Assembly: GCA_017427415.1 (NCBI GenBank) | Contig: JAFRSU010000010.1 | Coordinates: 1-64,000, forward strand | Direction of reading: 5' to 3' | DNA from: Lachnospiraceae bacterium | Lineage (GTDB): Bacteria; Bacillota; Clostridia; Lachnospirales; Lachnospiraceae | DNA: 64,000 bases | Shown here: piece after piece, positions 9,073 to 17,385 of the stretch | How positions within the stretch are numbered: the first letter of the stretch is position 1 | Layout: each line of letters starts with the position of its first letter | Translations under genes and position numbers: made by a program | Notes under the pieces: generated by a model | Told to the model about the DNA's origin: nothing | The model's input: the letters and a program-made list of their open reading frames with translations, nothing else | Database searches by the model: none

Positions 9073-10299
9073 ATGAAAGAGAAAGTTATTTTAGCTTATT
9101 CAGGCGGACTTGATACCACAGCTATCATTCCGTGGCTTAAGGAGAACTTTGACTACGATGTAGTATGCTGCTGTATCGATGTAGGACAGGAGAGCGAGCT
9201 TGACGGCTTAGAGGAGAGAGCAAAGCTTTCAGGAGCCGAGAAGCTTTACATCGAGCATCTTACTGAGGAATTCGTAGATGATTATATCATGCCCTGTGTA
9301 AAGGCAGGCGCAGTTTATGAGCATAAATATCTGCTCGGTACTTCAATGGCAAGACCTCTTATCGCTAAGAAGCTTGTTGAGATAGCACGTAAGGAAGGCG
9401 CTACAGCCATCTGCCACGGTGCTACAGGCAAGGGTAACGATCAGGTACGTTTCGAGCTCGGCATCAAGGCACTTGCTCCCGATATCAAGATCATCGCTCC
9501 CTGGAGAATGACTGAGAAGTGGGGCATGAGCTCACGTGAAGAAGAGATCGAGTACTGCAAGAAGCACGGCATCGACCTTCCTTTCTCTGCCGACAACAGC
9601 TACAGCCGTGACAGAAATCTCTGGCATATCAGCCATGAGGGCTTAGAACTTGAGGATCCCGCAAATGCACCTGATTACGATCATCTCCTTGTACTCGGTG
9701 TATCACCTGAGAAGGCACCCGATGAGGGCGAGACCATCAGTATGACATTTGAAAAAGGTATCCCTACATCCCTTAACGGCGAAAAGATGAGTGCTACCGA
9801 GATCATCAAGAAGTTAAACAAGCTCGGCGGAAAGCACGGTATCGGTATTGTCGATATCGTTGAGAACCGTGTAGTAGGCATGAAGTCACGTGGCGTATAT
9901 GAGACACCCGGCGGAACCATCCTTATGGCAGCACATGAGCAGCTTGAGGAGCTTATCCTTGACAGAGCTACCATGACAGTGAAAAAAGAGATCGGCAACA
10001 AGTTTGCTGACGTAGTATACGAGGGCAAGTGGTTCACACCTCTCCGTGAGGCTCTTCAGGCATTTGTTGAGAGCACACAGCAGTATGTAACAGGTGAAGT
10101 TAAGATGAAGCTCTACAAGGGCAATATCATCAGGCAGGGTACCACATCTCCTTATTCACTTTACAGTGAGTCTCTTGCATCCTTTACAACAGGTGAGCTT
10201 TACGATCATCATGATGCAGAAGGATTCATCAACCTGTTCGGACTTTCACTTAAGGTAAGAGCTATGAAGATGGCTGAAGTTGAAAAAAATAAAAAATAA
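9073..10299 (+). CDS. argG: Argininosuccinate synthase
   Basis: 408 aa, the normal family length. It ligates citrulline and aspartate with ATP to give argininosuccinate in arginine synthesis. The ATP-pyrophosphatase motif YSGGLDT is at residues 9-15. Further landmarks: [13 protein letters not shown] and the citrulline/aspartate-binding [24 protein letters not shown] precedes the ATG. argH is not adjacent, so the gene is monocistronic here. Codon use is biased as in highly expressed genes. Regulation by ArgR is inferred from the flanking operators. Confidence 0.98.
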   Translation: MKEKVILAYSGGLDTTAIIPWLKENFDYDVVCCCIDVGQESELDGLEERAKLSGAEKLYIEHLTEEFVDDYIMPCVKAGAVYEHKYLLGTSMARPLIAKKLVEIARKEGATAICHGATGKGNDQVRFELGIKALAPDIKIIAPWRMTEKWGMSSREEEIEYCKKHGIDLPFSADNSYSRDRNLWHISHEGLELEDPANAPDYDHLLVLGVSPEKAPDEGETISMTFEKGIPTSLNGEKMSATEIIKKLNKLGGKHGIGIVDIVENRVVGMKSRGVYETPGGTILMAAHEQLEELILDRATMTVKKEIGNKFADVVYEGKWFTPLREALQAFVESTQQYVTGEVKMKLYKGNIIRQGTTSPYSLYSESLASFTTGELYDHHDAEGFINLFGLSLKVRAMKMAEVEKNKK

Positions 10300-10325
10300 T
10301 TAAATAGTTTTAATTGATTGTTTTC

Positions 10326-10354
10326 TTTACAAAATTCAAAGCCTGGGATATAAT
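10326..10354 (+). promoter_or_regulatory. Sigma-A promoter of the EEP-topB unit, inside the argG terminator
   Basis: TTTACA (10326-10331), 17-nt spacer, TATAAT (10349-10354). The -10 lies in the loop of the argG terminator hairpin. Confidence 0.75.
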
Positions 10355-10377
10355 AGTCCTTAGGCTTTGTTTTTTTT
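10337..10377 (+). terminator. argG Rho-independent terminator
   Basis: Arms CAAAGCCT (10337-10344) and AGGCTTTG (10362-10369) are followed by eight T. The loop contains the -10 box of the next transcription unit. Confidence 0.8.
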
Positions 10378-10408
10378 GGAAAACGGGCTTTTACGGGAGG
10401 ACTATACA

Positions 10409-11482
10409 GTGAACAGAAATACAAAAAATATGATCAAAAAGATTTTAAAGATCGCAGGGATAGCTTTAGGTGCGGTCGTATTACTTATCATAGCATTTTT
10501 CTTTTTTGCGGCGGCTACCGAGTACAAACCGGCTGCAAGGGAGGATGTGGATTTTGTAAGCTCGCTCGATGTGATGGAAAAGGAAAGCTTTGATATCATG
10601 ACTTTAAATATCGGGTATGCGGGACTCGGAGAAGAGATGGACTTTTTCATGGATGGCGGAGAGGGTGTTAATCCCGAATCGGAAGAAAGGGTAAGGACTA
10701 ACCTTGCCGGGATTGAAAATGCACTTAACCTGGCTCAGCCCGATTTCTATTTTTTACAGGAGATCGACAGGGACTCATCCAGATCATATCATATTGATGA
10801 GACCGGATATTTAAAAAAGGAATATGCATCAAGAGCATATGCACAGAACTATGTATGCAAATGGGTACCTTACCCGGTAGCACACATGATAGGAAGCGTT
10901 GACAGCGGTGTCATGACATTATCCACCCATAAGATGGATTCCGCCGAGCGTATAGGCCTTCCGAACAACCAGAGCTGGCCTAAATCTATGTTCATGCTCA
11001 AAAGATGTATGCTGGTAAACAGGATCCCCTTAAAGGATTCCGACAAGCAGCTTGTCATGGTAAACTTCCATCTTGAGGCATACGATGATGATAAGACCAA
11101 GACCGAGCAGACAAAGGTGGTAGTGGATTTTATCAAAGAGGAATATGCAAAGGGCAATTACGTGGTAGCCGGCGGAGATTTTAACCAGAGCTTCCCCGGC
11201 GCCGAAGAAAAATTCCCCGAGATACCCGGAGATATGTGGCGTCCGGGCAAGATCGACCCGAATATGTTCCCTGCGGGATGGGAAGTATGCTACAATCTTG
11301 ATGCACCTTCCTGCAGATCGATAAACCAGCCTTTTACCGGGCTTGACGGTCATCAGACTTTTTGTCTCGATGGTTTTATACTTTCACCGAATCTGAAATG
11401 TGATTTTATAGCTACGATCAACTGTAATTTCAGGAATACAGACCATAATCCCGTATACATGAGAGTATCGTTTGCTGACTAA
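10409..11482 (+). CDS. Membrane-anchored endonuclease/exonuclease/phosphatase (EEP) family protein
   Basis: 357 aa from GTG 10409, chosen for GGGAGG eight bases upstream; the longer frame starting at 10367 has no ribosome site and begins inside the terminator. One N-terminal transmembrane anchor (about residues 12-36), then an EEP fold facing outside: MTLNIGYAG, FLQEID (metal-binding Glu), GGDFNQS, LDGFILS and NTDHNPV (catalytic Asp-His). The family includes sphingomyelinases, inositol-phosphate phosphatases and nucleases; an extracytoplasmic phosphodiesterase is likely but the substrate is unknown. It precedes topB by 21 bases. Confidence 0.8.
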   Translation: MNRNTKNMIKKILKIAGIALGAVVLLIIAFFFFAAATEYKPAAREDVDFVSSLDVMEKESFDIMTLNIGYAGLGEEMDFFMDGGEGVNPESEERVRTNLAGIENALNLAQPDFYFLQEIDRDSSRSYHIDETGYLKKEYASRAYAQNYVCKWVPYPVAHMIGSVDSGVMTLSTHKMDSAERIGLPNNQSWPKSMFMLKRCMLVNRIPLKDSDKQLVMVNFHLEAYDDDKTKTEQTKVVVDFIKEEYAKGNYVVAGGDFNQSFPGAEEKFPEIPGDMWRPGKIDPNMFPAGWEVCYNLDAPSCRSINQPFTGLDGHQTFCLDGFILSPNLKCDFIATINCNFRNTDHNPVYMRVSFAD

Positions 11483-11503
11483 AGCCGAAAGGAATACCTT
11501 TAA

Positions 11504-13711
11504 ATGGGCAAATCTTTATTTATAGCTGAAAAACCGAGCGTGGCACAGCAGTTTGCGGATGCCATATCGCATAACTCCAAGCAGAGCTTTAAAAAGGGCG
11601 ACGGCTTTTTGGAATCGGATGACTGTGTGGTTACATGGTGCGTAGGACATCTGGTCACCATGAGTTATCCCGAAGCTTATGATGCGGCTCTTAAAAAATG
11701 GAGTCTTGAAACTATACCTTTTATCCCTGATACGTTCAAATATGAGGTTATAGACAATGTAAAAAAACAGTTTAATATAGTCAAAGGTCTGCTCACCCGT
11801 GCCGATGTTTCAAAGATATATGTGTGTACCGACTCGGGACGCGAAGGAGAGTATATATACAGGCTTGTCGACAGTATGGCAAAGGTACCTGCCGATAAAG
11901 AGAGACGCCGTGTCTGGATAGATTCCCAGACCGAAGAAGAAGTCATGCGCGGGATACGTGAGGCAAAGCTGCTCTCGGAATATGACAATCTTTCCGATGC
12001 GGCATATCTGCGTGCTAAAGAGGATTATCTGATGGGTATTAATTTTTCCAGAGTCCTCACTTTAAAGTACGGCAATGATGTGAGACGTTTCCTGCATGAA
12101 GAAAAGGGCGGAGCCATATCGGTCGGCAGAGTCATGACCTGCGTGCTGGGAATGGTGGTCAGACGCGAAAGAGAGATACGTGCCTTTAAAAAGACCGCTT
12201 TTTACAGGGTAATAGCGGGAGCAAAGCTGAAAGAAGAAGGACTTCCCGCACTTCCGTGTGAATTCCGTGCCGTAGAGGGTTCAAGATATTATAATACCCC
12301 TGCGATGTATAAGGAAAACGGGTTTAAGGAGCTTGATAAGGCCAAGGAACTGATCGGGCTCATGAAAAAAGAAGAACCCGCGGATGTGGTCTATTCATAT
12401 ATTTACGGAAAAGGGAACCAGAGTGTCGTGATCCCCGCATCCGATGCAAAGGCAGCAGAGGAACAGGCTGCCCAGAATATACCTTTGACAGGCTATGTGA
12501 CGGAATGCGGCGAAGGGATAATAGCGACCGTAGATTCGGTAGAAAAAAAGAAGGAAGCAAAGAATCCTCCGCTGTTGTTTAACCTTGCCGAGTTACAGAA
12601 TGAGTGTTCCAGGCTGTTTAAGATAAGCCCCGATGAAACATTGGCCATCACACAGGAGCTTTATGAAAAGAAGCTTGTGACATATCCGAGAACCGATGCC
12701 AGAGTCCTTTCGACAGCTGTGGCAAAGGAGATAAGCAAGAATATCGCCGGACTTAAGAATTTTCCTCCGGTAAGCACATTTGCAGGGGAGATACTTGACG
12801 AAAAGAAATATACGGGACTGGAAAAAACCAAATACGTAAATGACAAGCAGATAACGGACCACTATGCGATTATCCCCACAGGACAGGGATTTTCGGCACT
12901 GTCTTCCGTAAAACCGCTTGCGGCAAAGGTATATGAGCTTATATGCAGAAGATTTTTAAGTATATTTTATCCTGCAGCGGTATACAGAAAGATAAGCCTT
13001 ACCGTAGAACGTGAAGGAGAAAAGTTTGTCGCGAATTTTAAGGCTTTGGAGTCCGAAGGCTGGTATAAGGTGGCAAAACCCGTAAAGGGAAAGAGTGCGG
13101 ATAAGTCAGCAGATAAAGACCCGCAGGCAGGCGATGACGCTTCATCCGACAATAAGGACGGGGAGACGGAGACCGAGGAGTTCGGTACCGATATACTTGA
13201 AGCGGTAGGAAAGCTTAAGAAGGGCGCAACGCTCGCCATCTCCGATTTCAGTATAAAAACCGGAGAGACAGCGCCTCCTAAAAGATATAATTCCGGATCC
13301 ATGATACTTGCCATGGAAAATGCGGGCCAGCTTATAGAAGATGAGGACTTAAGAGCCCAGATAAAGGGAAGCGGTATAGGTACCAGTGCGACACGTGCCG
13401 AGATACTTAATAAGCTTGTGCGCATATCCTATCTGTCGCTGAACAAGAAGACGCAGATAATCACTCCGAATCTTAAGGGCGAGGTTGTGTATGAGGTGGT
13501 GAACGCAACCATAAAAAGCTTACTTAATCCCGAGCTTACGGCCAGCTGGGAAAAAGGACTGACCGGTGTGGCCGAGGGTGAGATAAAGGAAGAGGAATAT
13601 ATGCAGAAGCTTTCGTCATATATTACGAGAATGACGGAAGGAGTCAAGAAATCCGCTATCGGAAGAGCATTGGAAAATAATTTCAGATATGCGGCGAATT
13701 TTTACAAATAG
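11504..13711 (+). CDS. topB: DNA topoisomerase III (type IA)
   Basis: 735 aa. Toprim domain at the N-terminus with FIAEKPSVAQQ and the metal-binding CTDSGREGEYIY; catalytic tyrosine in TYPRTDARVLS (about Tyr394). C-terminal GIGTSATRAEIL is family-typical. A low-complexity Asp/Lys/Glu insertion (about residues 530-560) interrupts the later part. It relaxes negative supercoils and decatenates DNA. There is no C-terminal zinc-ribbon region, so it is TopB and not TopA. It is encoded with an EEP-family gene and not with mobile-element genes. Confidence 0.93.
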   Translation: MGKSLFIAEKPSVAQQFADAISHNSKQSFKKGDGFLESDDCVVTWCVGHLVTMSYPEAYDAALKKWSLETIPFIPDTFKYEVIDNVKKQFNIVKGLLTRADVSKIYVCTDSGREGEYIYRLVDSMAKVPADKERRRVWIDSQTEEEVMRGIREAKLLSEYDNLSDAAYLRAKEDYLMGINFSRVLTLKYGNDVRRFLHEEKGGAISVGRVMTCVLGMVVRREREIRAFKKTAFYRVIAGAKLKEEGLPALPCEFRAVEGSRYYNTPAMYKENGFKELDKAKELIGLMKKEEPADVVYSYIYGKGNQSVVIPASDAKAAEEQAAQNIPLTGYVTECGEGIIATVDSVEKKKEAKNPPLLFNLAELQNECSRLFKISPDETLAITQELYEKKLVTYPRTDARVLSTAVAKEISKNIAGLKNFPPVSTFAGEILDEKKYTGLEKTKYVNDKQITDHYAIIPTGQGFSALSSVKPLAAKVYELICRRFLSIFYPAAVYRKISLTVEREGEKFVANFKALESEGWYKVAKPVKGKSADKSADKDPQAGDDASSDNKDGETETEEFGTDILEAVGKLKKGATLAISDFSIKTGETAPPKRYNSGSMILAMENAGQLIEDEDLRAQIKGSGIGTSATRAEILNKLVRISYLSLNKKTQIITPNLKGEVVYEVVNATIKSLLNPELTASWEKGLTGVAEGEIKEEEYMQKLSSYITRMTEGVKKSAIGRALENNFRYAANFYK

Positions 13712-13783
13712 TCCCAAAAACGGGACAGTTAATGGTGTATCTTAAAGTTAAAGATGAAGGGAAATTTTTAACGGAGGTACATC

Positions 13784-13954
13784 ATGAAAAAAGCATTAAA
13801 CTTAAAGAAGATACTTAAAACCTTAAAAAAACTGGCTTTATCTGCATTTTTTGTTGCATGGAGCGCCGGTATGTTCATGGGCGGTTTTTACGGTATTGCC
13901 GCTGTTGCGGTCGGTATCCCCGCAGTGGTATGTTTTAATGCATTTGACATATGA
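13784..13954 (+). CDS. Small membrane protein of 56 aa, unknown function
   Basis: Begins MKKALNLKKILKTLKK, a basic amphipathic start, then two hydrophobic stretches separated by a Gly-rich turn (MFMGGFYGIAAVAVGIP), ending CFNAFDI. ACGGAGG is placed 7 bases before the ATG, which supports translation. It falls between topB and the HD-GYP promoter. I do not recognise a family. It could be a short membrane peptide or a toxin-like peptide, but there is no antisense partner evident. Confidence 0.55.
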   Translation: MKKALNLKKILKTLKKLALSAFFVAWSAGMFMGGFYGIAAVAVGIPAVVCFNAFDI

Positions 13955-13959
13955 AATTA

Positions 13960-13988
13960 TAGACATTTGAAGAAAAATGTGGTATTCT
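13960..13988 (+). promoter_or_regulatory. Sigma-A promoter of the HD-GYP to glnN unit
   Basis: TAGACA (13960-13965), 17-nt spacer, TATTCT (13983-13988). Confidence 0.6.
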
Positions 13989-14040
13989 ATAAGGTGTATT
14001 ATTGTTTATTGTGTTTTTTGCTTATATAAAGGAGGTTTTT

Positions 14041-15120
14041 ATGGAACCAACTTTTGACAACAGAACAATAGAACGTATACCTATAAGCCGTGCGGTTCCG
14101 GGGATGGAACTCGCAAGGGATATATATTCGCGTAATGACCAGATGGTACTCGGGCGCGGGTCTGTTTTGGATGCCCAGAAGATATCCAAGATAATGTTCT
14201 ACTCTGTAGAGACCATCACTGTATACAGGATGGACGAAGAAAACGAAAAGACACTTACCGAAAAGCTTAAGGAAAGTGTCGAATTCAGAGAGTTTTCACA
14301 GAGGTACGATAAAACAGTCAATTATTTTAAGGATACCGTGAACGGGGTTATCTCTGAGAACAGGGAGATTGACGGAGAAGAGCTCCTGGGGGAGATTGAG
14401 TATATCATAGACCATACGGGGAACAATTCCCGCATATTCAACATGCTGCACTGTATAAGGGATTATGATGAGATGACCTATGTCCACAGCGTGAATGTTT
14501 CCCTGATATGCAACTGCTTTGCCAAATGGCTCGAGATGAGCGAGGAGGAAAAACAGATAATCACATTGGGCGGTCTTCTTCACGATATCGGAAAGATATG
14601 TATACCGCGAAATATCCTTTTAAAGCCCGATACCCTGACCGCGGAAGAGTATGAAGTGATAAAGACGCATACCACAAAAGGGTATGAGATCCTTAAAGAA
14701 AAGAAAGTAGATGACAGGATCAGGATGATAGCGCTCCAGCATCACGAGCGTGCTGACAGGACCGGTTATCCTTACGGTAAATCCGGAGATGAGATAGAGC
14801 CTTTTGCCATGATAGTGGCGATAGCCGACGTATATGATGCCATGACCTCGGACAGAGTCTACAGACCGAGGATATGCCCGTTTGATGTGGTACAGATACT
14901 GGAGGACGGAAATGACAAGTACAATGCCAATTTCCTCATACCTCTCTTAGAGCAGATCACGGAGGTATATATCAACCATACTGTAAAGCTTTCAAACGAT
15001 GCGGTGGGCAAGATAGTCATGATCAACAGAAACGAGCTGGCAAAGCCTGTCATCCAGGTCAAGAATGATTTCGTGGATCTGGCCAAGCTCAGAAAGTTAA
15101 AGATAAAAGAAATACTCTGA
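14041..15120 (+). CDS. HD-GYP domain protein, probable cyclic-di-GMP phosphodiesterase
   Basis: 359 aa from ATG 14041, preceded by AAAGGAGG. N-terminal about 120 residues resemble a DUF3391-like or unclassified sensory region. The HD-GYP domain follows with all key residues: HSVNVS, LLHDIGKI, KTHTTKGYEIL, ALQHHERADRTGYP and AIADVYDAMTSDR. HD-GYP proteins hydrolyse c-di-GMP to GMP via a di- or tri-iron centre. It is the first gene of a probable five-gene operon that includes glycogen branching enzyme and glutamine synthetase, suggesting a link to metabolic state, which is inference. Confidence 0.88.
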   Translation: MEPTFDNRTIERIPISRAVPGMELARDIYSRNDQMVLGRGSVLDAQKISKIMFYSVETITVYRMDEENEKTLTEKLKESVEFREFSQRYDKTVNYFKDTVNGVISENREIDGEELLGEIEYIIDHTGNNSRIFNMLHCIRDYDEMTYVHSVNVSLICNCFAKWLEMSEEEKQIITLGGLLHDIGKICIPRNILLKPDTLTAEEYEVIKTHTTKGYEILKEKKVDDRIRMIALQHHERADRTGYPYGKSGDEIEPFAMIVAIADVYDAMTSDRVYRPRICPFDVVQILEDGNDKYNANFLIPLLEQITEVYINHTVKLSNDAVGKIVMINRNELAKPVIQVKNDFVDLAKLRKLKIKEIL

Positions 15121-15154
15121 CAAAAAAGATAAGTCAGTGTAACGGAGGAAGATA

Positions 15155-16567
15155 ATGGAAGGGGATAAGCTCATAAGAGAGAGAAGAACAAACGGGCAGG
15201 GGAAAAAGTTTGCCAGTATAGGCGTGATAGCTTTCCTTGTTATTGCCGCAGCTGTTCTTTTGGTATTTATCTGCCTTCGTTTTGATGAGTTTTCCAATTT
15301 CCTCTCGACCATATTCGGAGCTATGTCTCCCGTTATAGTAGGTATAGTGCTTGCTTATCTGCTAAATCCGTTTATGAGTTTTTTCGAAAACGGACTGAGC
15401 CGTGTACTGTGCAAACATGCCAGAAAGATAACAAGAGCAAAAAAGATATGCAGGGTTATCAGCCTGGTACTTACGATGGTAATACTTATACTGTGCTTTT
15501 CCGTAGTACTGTATCTCCTTGTCCCGGAGCTTACCAAAACAGTTATGGGTACCGATAATGAAGACGGTCTTGTGGATATCCTGCCCAAGCAGAGCGAGAA
15601 CTTAAAGGAATGGTTCAGCGGCGTATTAAACGGCGATTCGAAGTTCTCCTTATGGCTCAGGGATGCATTTGAAAAGGGAACGACATATATCGAAGACTTT
15701 ATCAATGACAAGGTGTTCAATTATACCTCCGATATAGTCGGATATGTTGCAAGCGGTGTATGGAGTGTATTCGGTATCGTATATGATATCATAATCGGTA
15801 TCGTATTTTCAGTATATATCCTTTTGGCTAAGGATACCTTCGGCGCTCATGCCAAGAAGATCGTATACTCGCTGTTTAAGAGAAGAAGAGCCAATGTTAT
15901 CATAAGAGTGGCAAGACAGTGCCATTTCAAGTTTACCGGTGCTATTACGGGTAAGATAGTCGATTCGATCATCATCGGTGTTCTTTGCTTTATAGGAATG
16001 TTTATTATGGACCTTCCTTACAGGGTACTTATCAGTGTTATAGTGGCCGTAACGAATGTTATACCTTTCTTCGGTCCCTATATCGGCGGTATCCCGTCTG
16101 CATTCCTTATACTGTGCTTCGATCCTTTAAAGGCTTTATATTTTGTAATATTCATCATAATACTGCAGCAGTTTGACTGTAATCTGCTCACACCTCACAT
16201 CGTGGGCGATTCTATCGGGCTTTCACCCTTCTGGGTACTTTTTGCCTGTGTAGTATTCGGTGCGTTGTTCGGACTTCCCGGAATGCTTCTCGGTGTACCG
16301 GGCATGGCATGTATATATATGATCATCAAGGAGATCGTGGAATACAGGCTGAAACGTAAGGGTCTGCATCCGGAGACGGGATATTACTATAACCTGGACA
16401 GTGTGGACGAACATGAGATGGTGGTCATAGACCCGAATGAGGATCCGGTAAAGATATTTAAGGATGAATACGAAGAAAGGATACGTAAGGAAAATGAACT
16501 CCCCGGGGAAGATGCGGAGGCTGAAAACGGGGATGAAGAAAATACAGACAAGGGAAATGAGAAATGA
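15155..16567 (+). CDS. AI-2E family transporter (PerM/YdiK-like)
   Basis: 470 aa, about eight transmembrane helices. The N-terminal AYLLNPFMSFFE and central VTNVIPFFGPYIGGIPSAFL are the conserved core of the DUF20/AI-2E exporter family. The C-terminus is a 90-residue acidic cytoplasmic tail. Members include AI-2 exporter TqsA and Na+/H+ antiporters; the substrate cannot be assigned. A good ribosome site (GGAGG) precedes the ATG. Its last four bases overlap the start of the YesL-like gene (ATGA). Confidence 0.88.
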   Translation: MEGDKLIRERRTNGQGKKFASIGVIAFLVIAAAVLLVFICLRFDEFSNFLSTIFGAMSPVIVGIVLAYLLNPFMSFFENGLSRVLCKHARKITRAKKICRVISLVLTMVILILCFSVVLYLLVPELTKTVMGTDNEDGLVDILPKQSENLKEWFSGVLNGDSKFSLWLRDAFEKGTTYIEDFINDKVFNYTSDIVGYVASGVWSVFGIVYDIIIGIVFSVYILLAKDTFGAHAKKIVYSLFKRRRANVIIRVARQCHFKFTGAITGKIVDSIIIGVLCFIGMFIMDLPYRVLISVIVAVTNVIPFFGPYIGGIPSAFLILCFDPLKALYFVIFIIILQQFDCNLLTPHIVGDSIGLSPFWVLFACVVFGALFGLPGMLLGVPGMACIYMIIKEIVEYRLKRKGLHPETGYYYNLDSVDEHEMVVIDPNEDPVKIFKDEYEERIRKENELPGEDAEAENGDEENTDKGNEK

Positions 16568-17337
16568 GTAAGTTTTTTAGCGTAGACAACAAGTTTTTTA
16601 CAACCATTAACAAGATCGTGGATATGATGTGGCTCAGCATACTTTGGTCGGCATGCTGCCTGCCCCTGCTTTTCCTTTTATTTACTTTTGTACTTCAGTA
16701 TTTTGACAATAACGGGACGCAGGGTCTGCTGATACTCCTTATCGGTCTTCCGATAGCAAGCTTTACCGTCGGTCCCGCTTCAGCGGCACTTTATTATGCG
16801 GTAGTGAAGTCCGTAAGACGTGAGAGAAGTTATGCGACAAAATGCTTCTTCCATGCATTTAAGGTGAACTTTAAAGTCGGCTTTATCAGTTCTATGATAT
16901 TGGGTCTGGTTACGGCTATCCTTTTACTGGATATCATATTTGCACCGGCTACCCTTCCGTTTGATGAAAGCCTGCAGCCTTATATCAAGGGTGTATTCTT
17001 AGGTATGGGAGTCGTTGTGGTATTTATCCTTGTATGGATGTATCCGCTCCTTTCAAGATTTGAGCTTAAGGTTAAAGACCTCATTAAAAACAGCATGGTC
17101 CTGGCCGTGAAAAATATCTTCAGAACGATAATCATGTCGGCTCTGTGGATCGGAATGGGATACTGTTTCTTCCACTTTTTTGAATATATATATCAGTTCC
17201 TGATATTTATACCTATAGTTATCCCTTCTGTTTCGGCACTTATCCGTTCTTTTATCATAGAGCCCGTATTTAAGCGCATCACAGGAGATCCCAACGAGGA
17301 TTCCGAGACCGAGGTTGATGCATGGTATGCAGAATGA
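16564..17337 (+). CDS. YesL/DUF624 family membrane protein
   Basis: 257 aa with about six hydrophobic segments. MMWLSILWSACCLPLL, TVGPASAALYYAVVKSVRRE and the following KCFFHAFKVNFK region are diagnostic for DUF624 (YesL). The family is often found near carbohydrate transport or two-component genes and has no settled biochemical role. It is translationally coupled to the AI-2E gene through a 4-base overlap. Confidence 0.8.
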   Translation: MSKFFSVDNKFFTTINKIVDMMWLSILWSACCLPLLFLLFTFVLQYFDNNGTQGLLILLIGLPIASFTVGPASAALYYAVVKSVRRERSYATKCFFHAFKVNFKVGFISSMILGLVTAILLLDIIFAPATLPFDESLQPYIKGVFLGMGVVVVFILVWMYPLLSRFELKVKDLIKNSMVLAVKNIFRTIIMSALWIGMGYCFFHFFEYIYQFLIFIPIVIPSVSALIRSFIIEPVFKRITGDPNEDSETEVDAWYAE

Positions 17338-17385
17338 CGGTATATATCTGTACTTTAAAATTATAGCTTTCACAGGAGGCATGGT

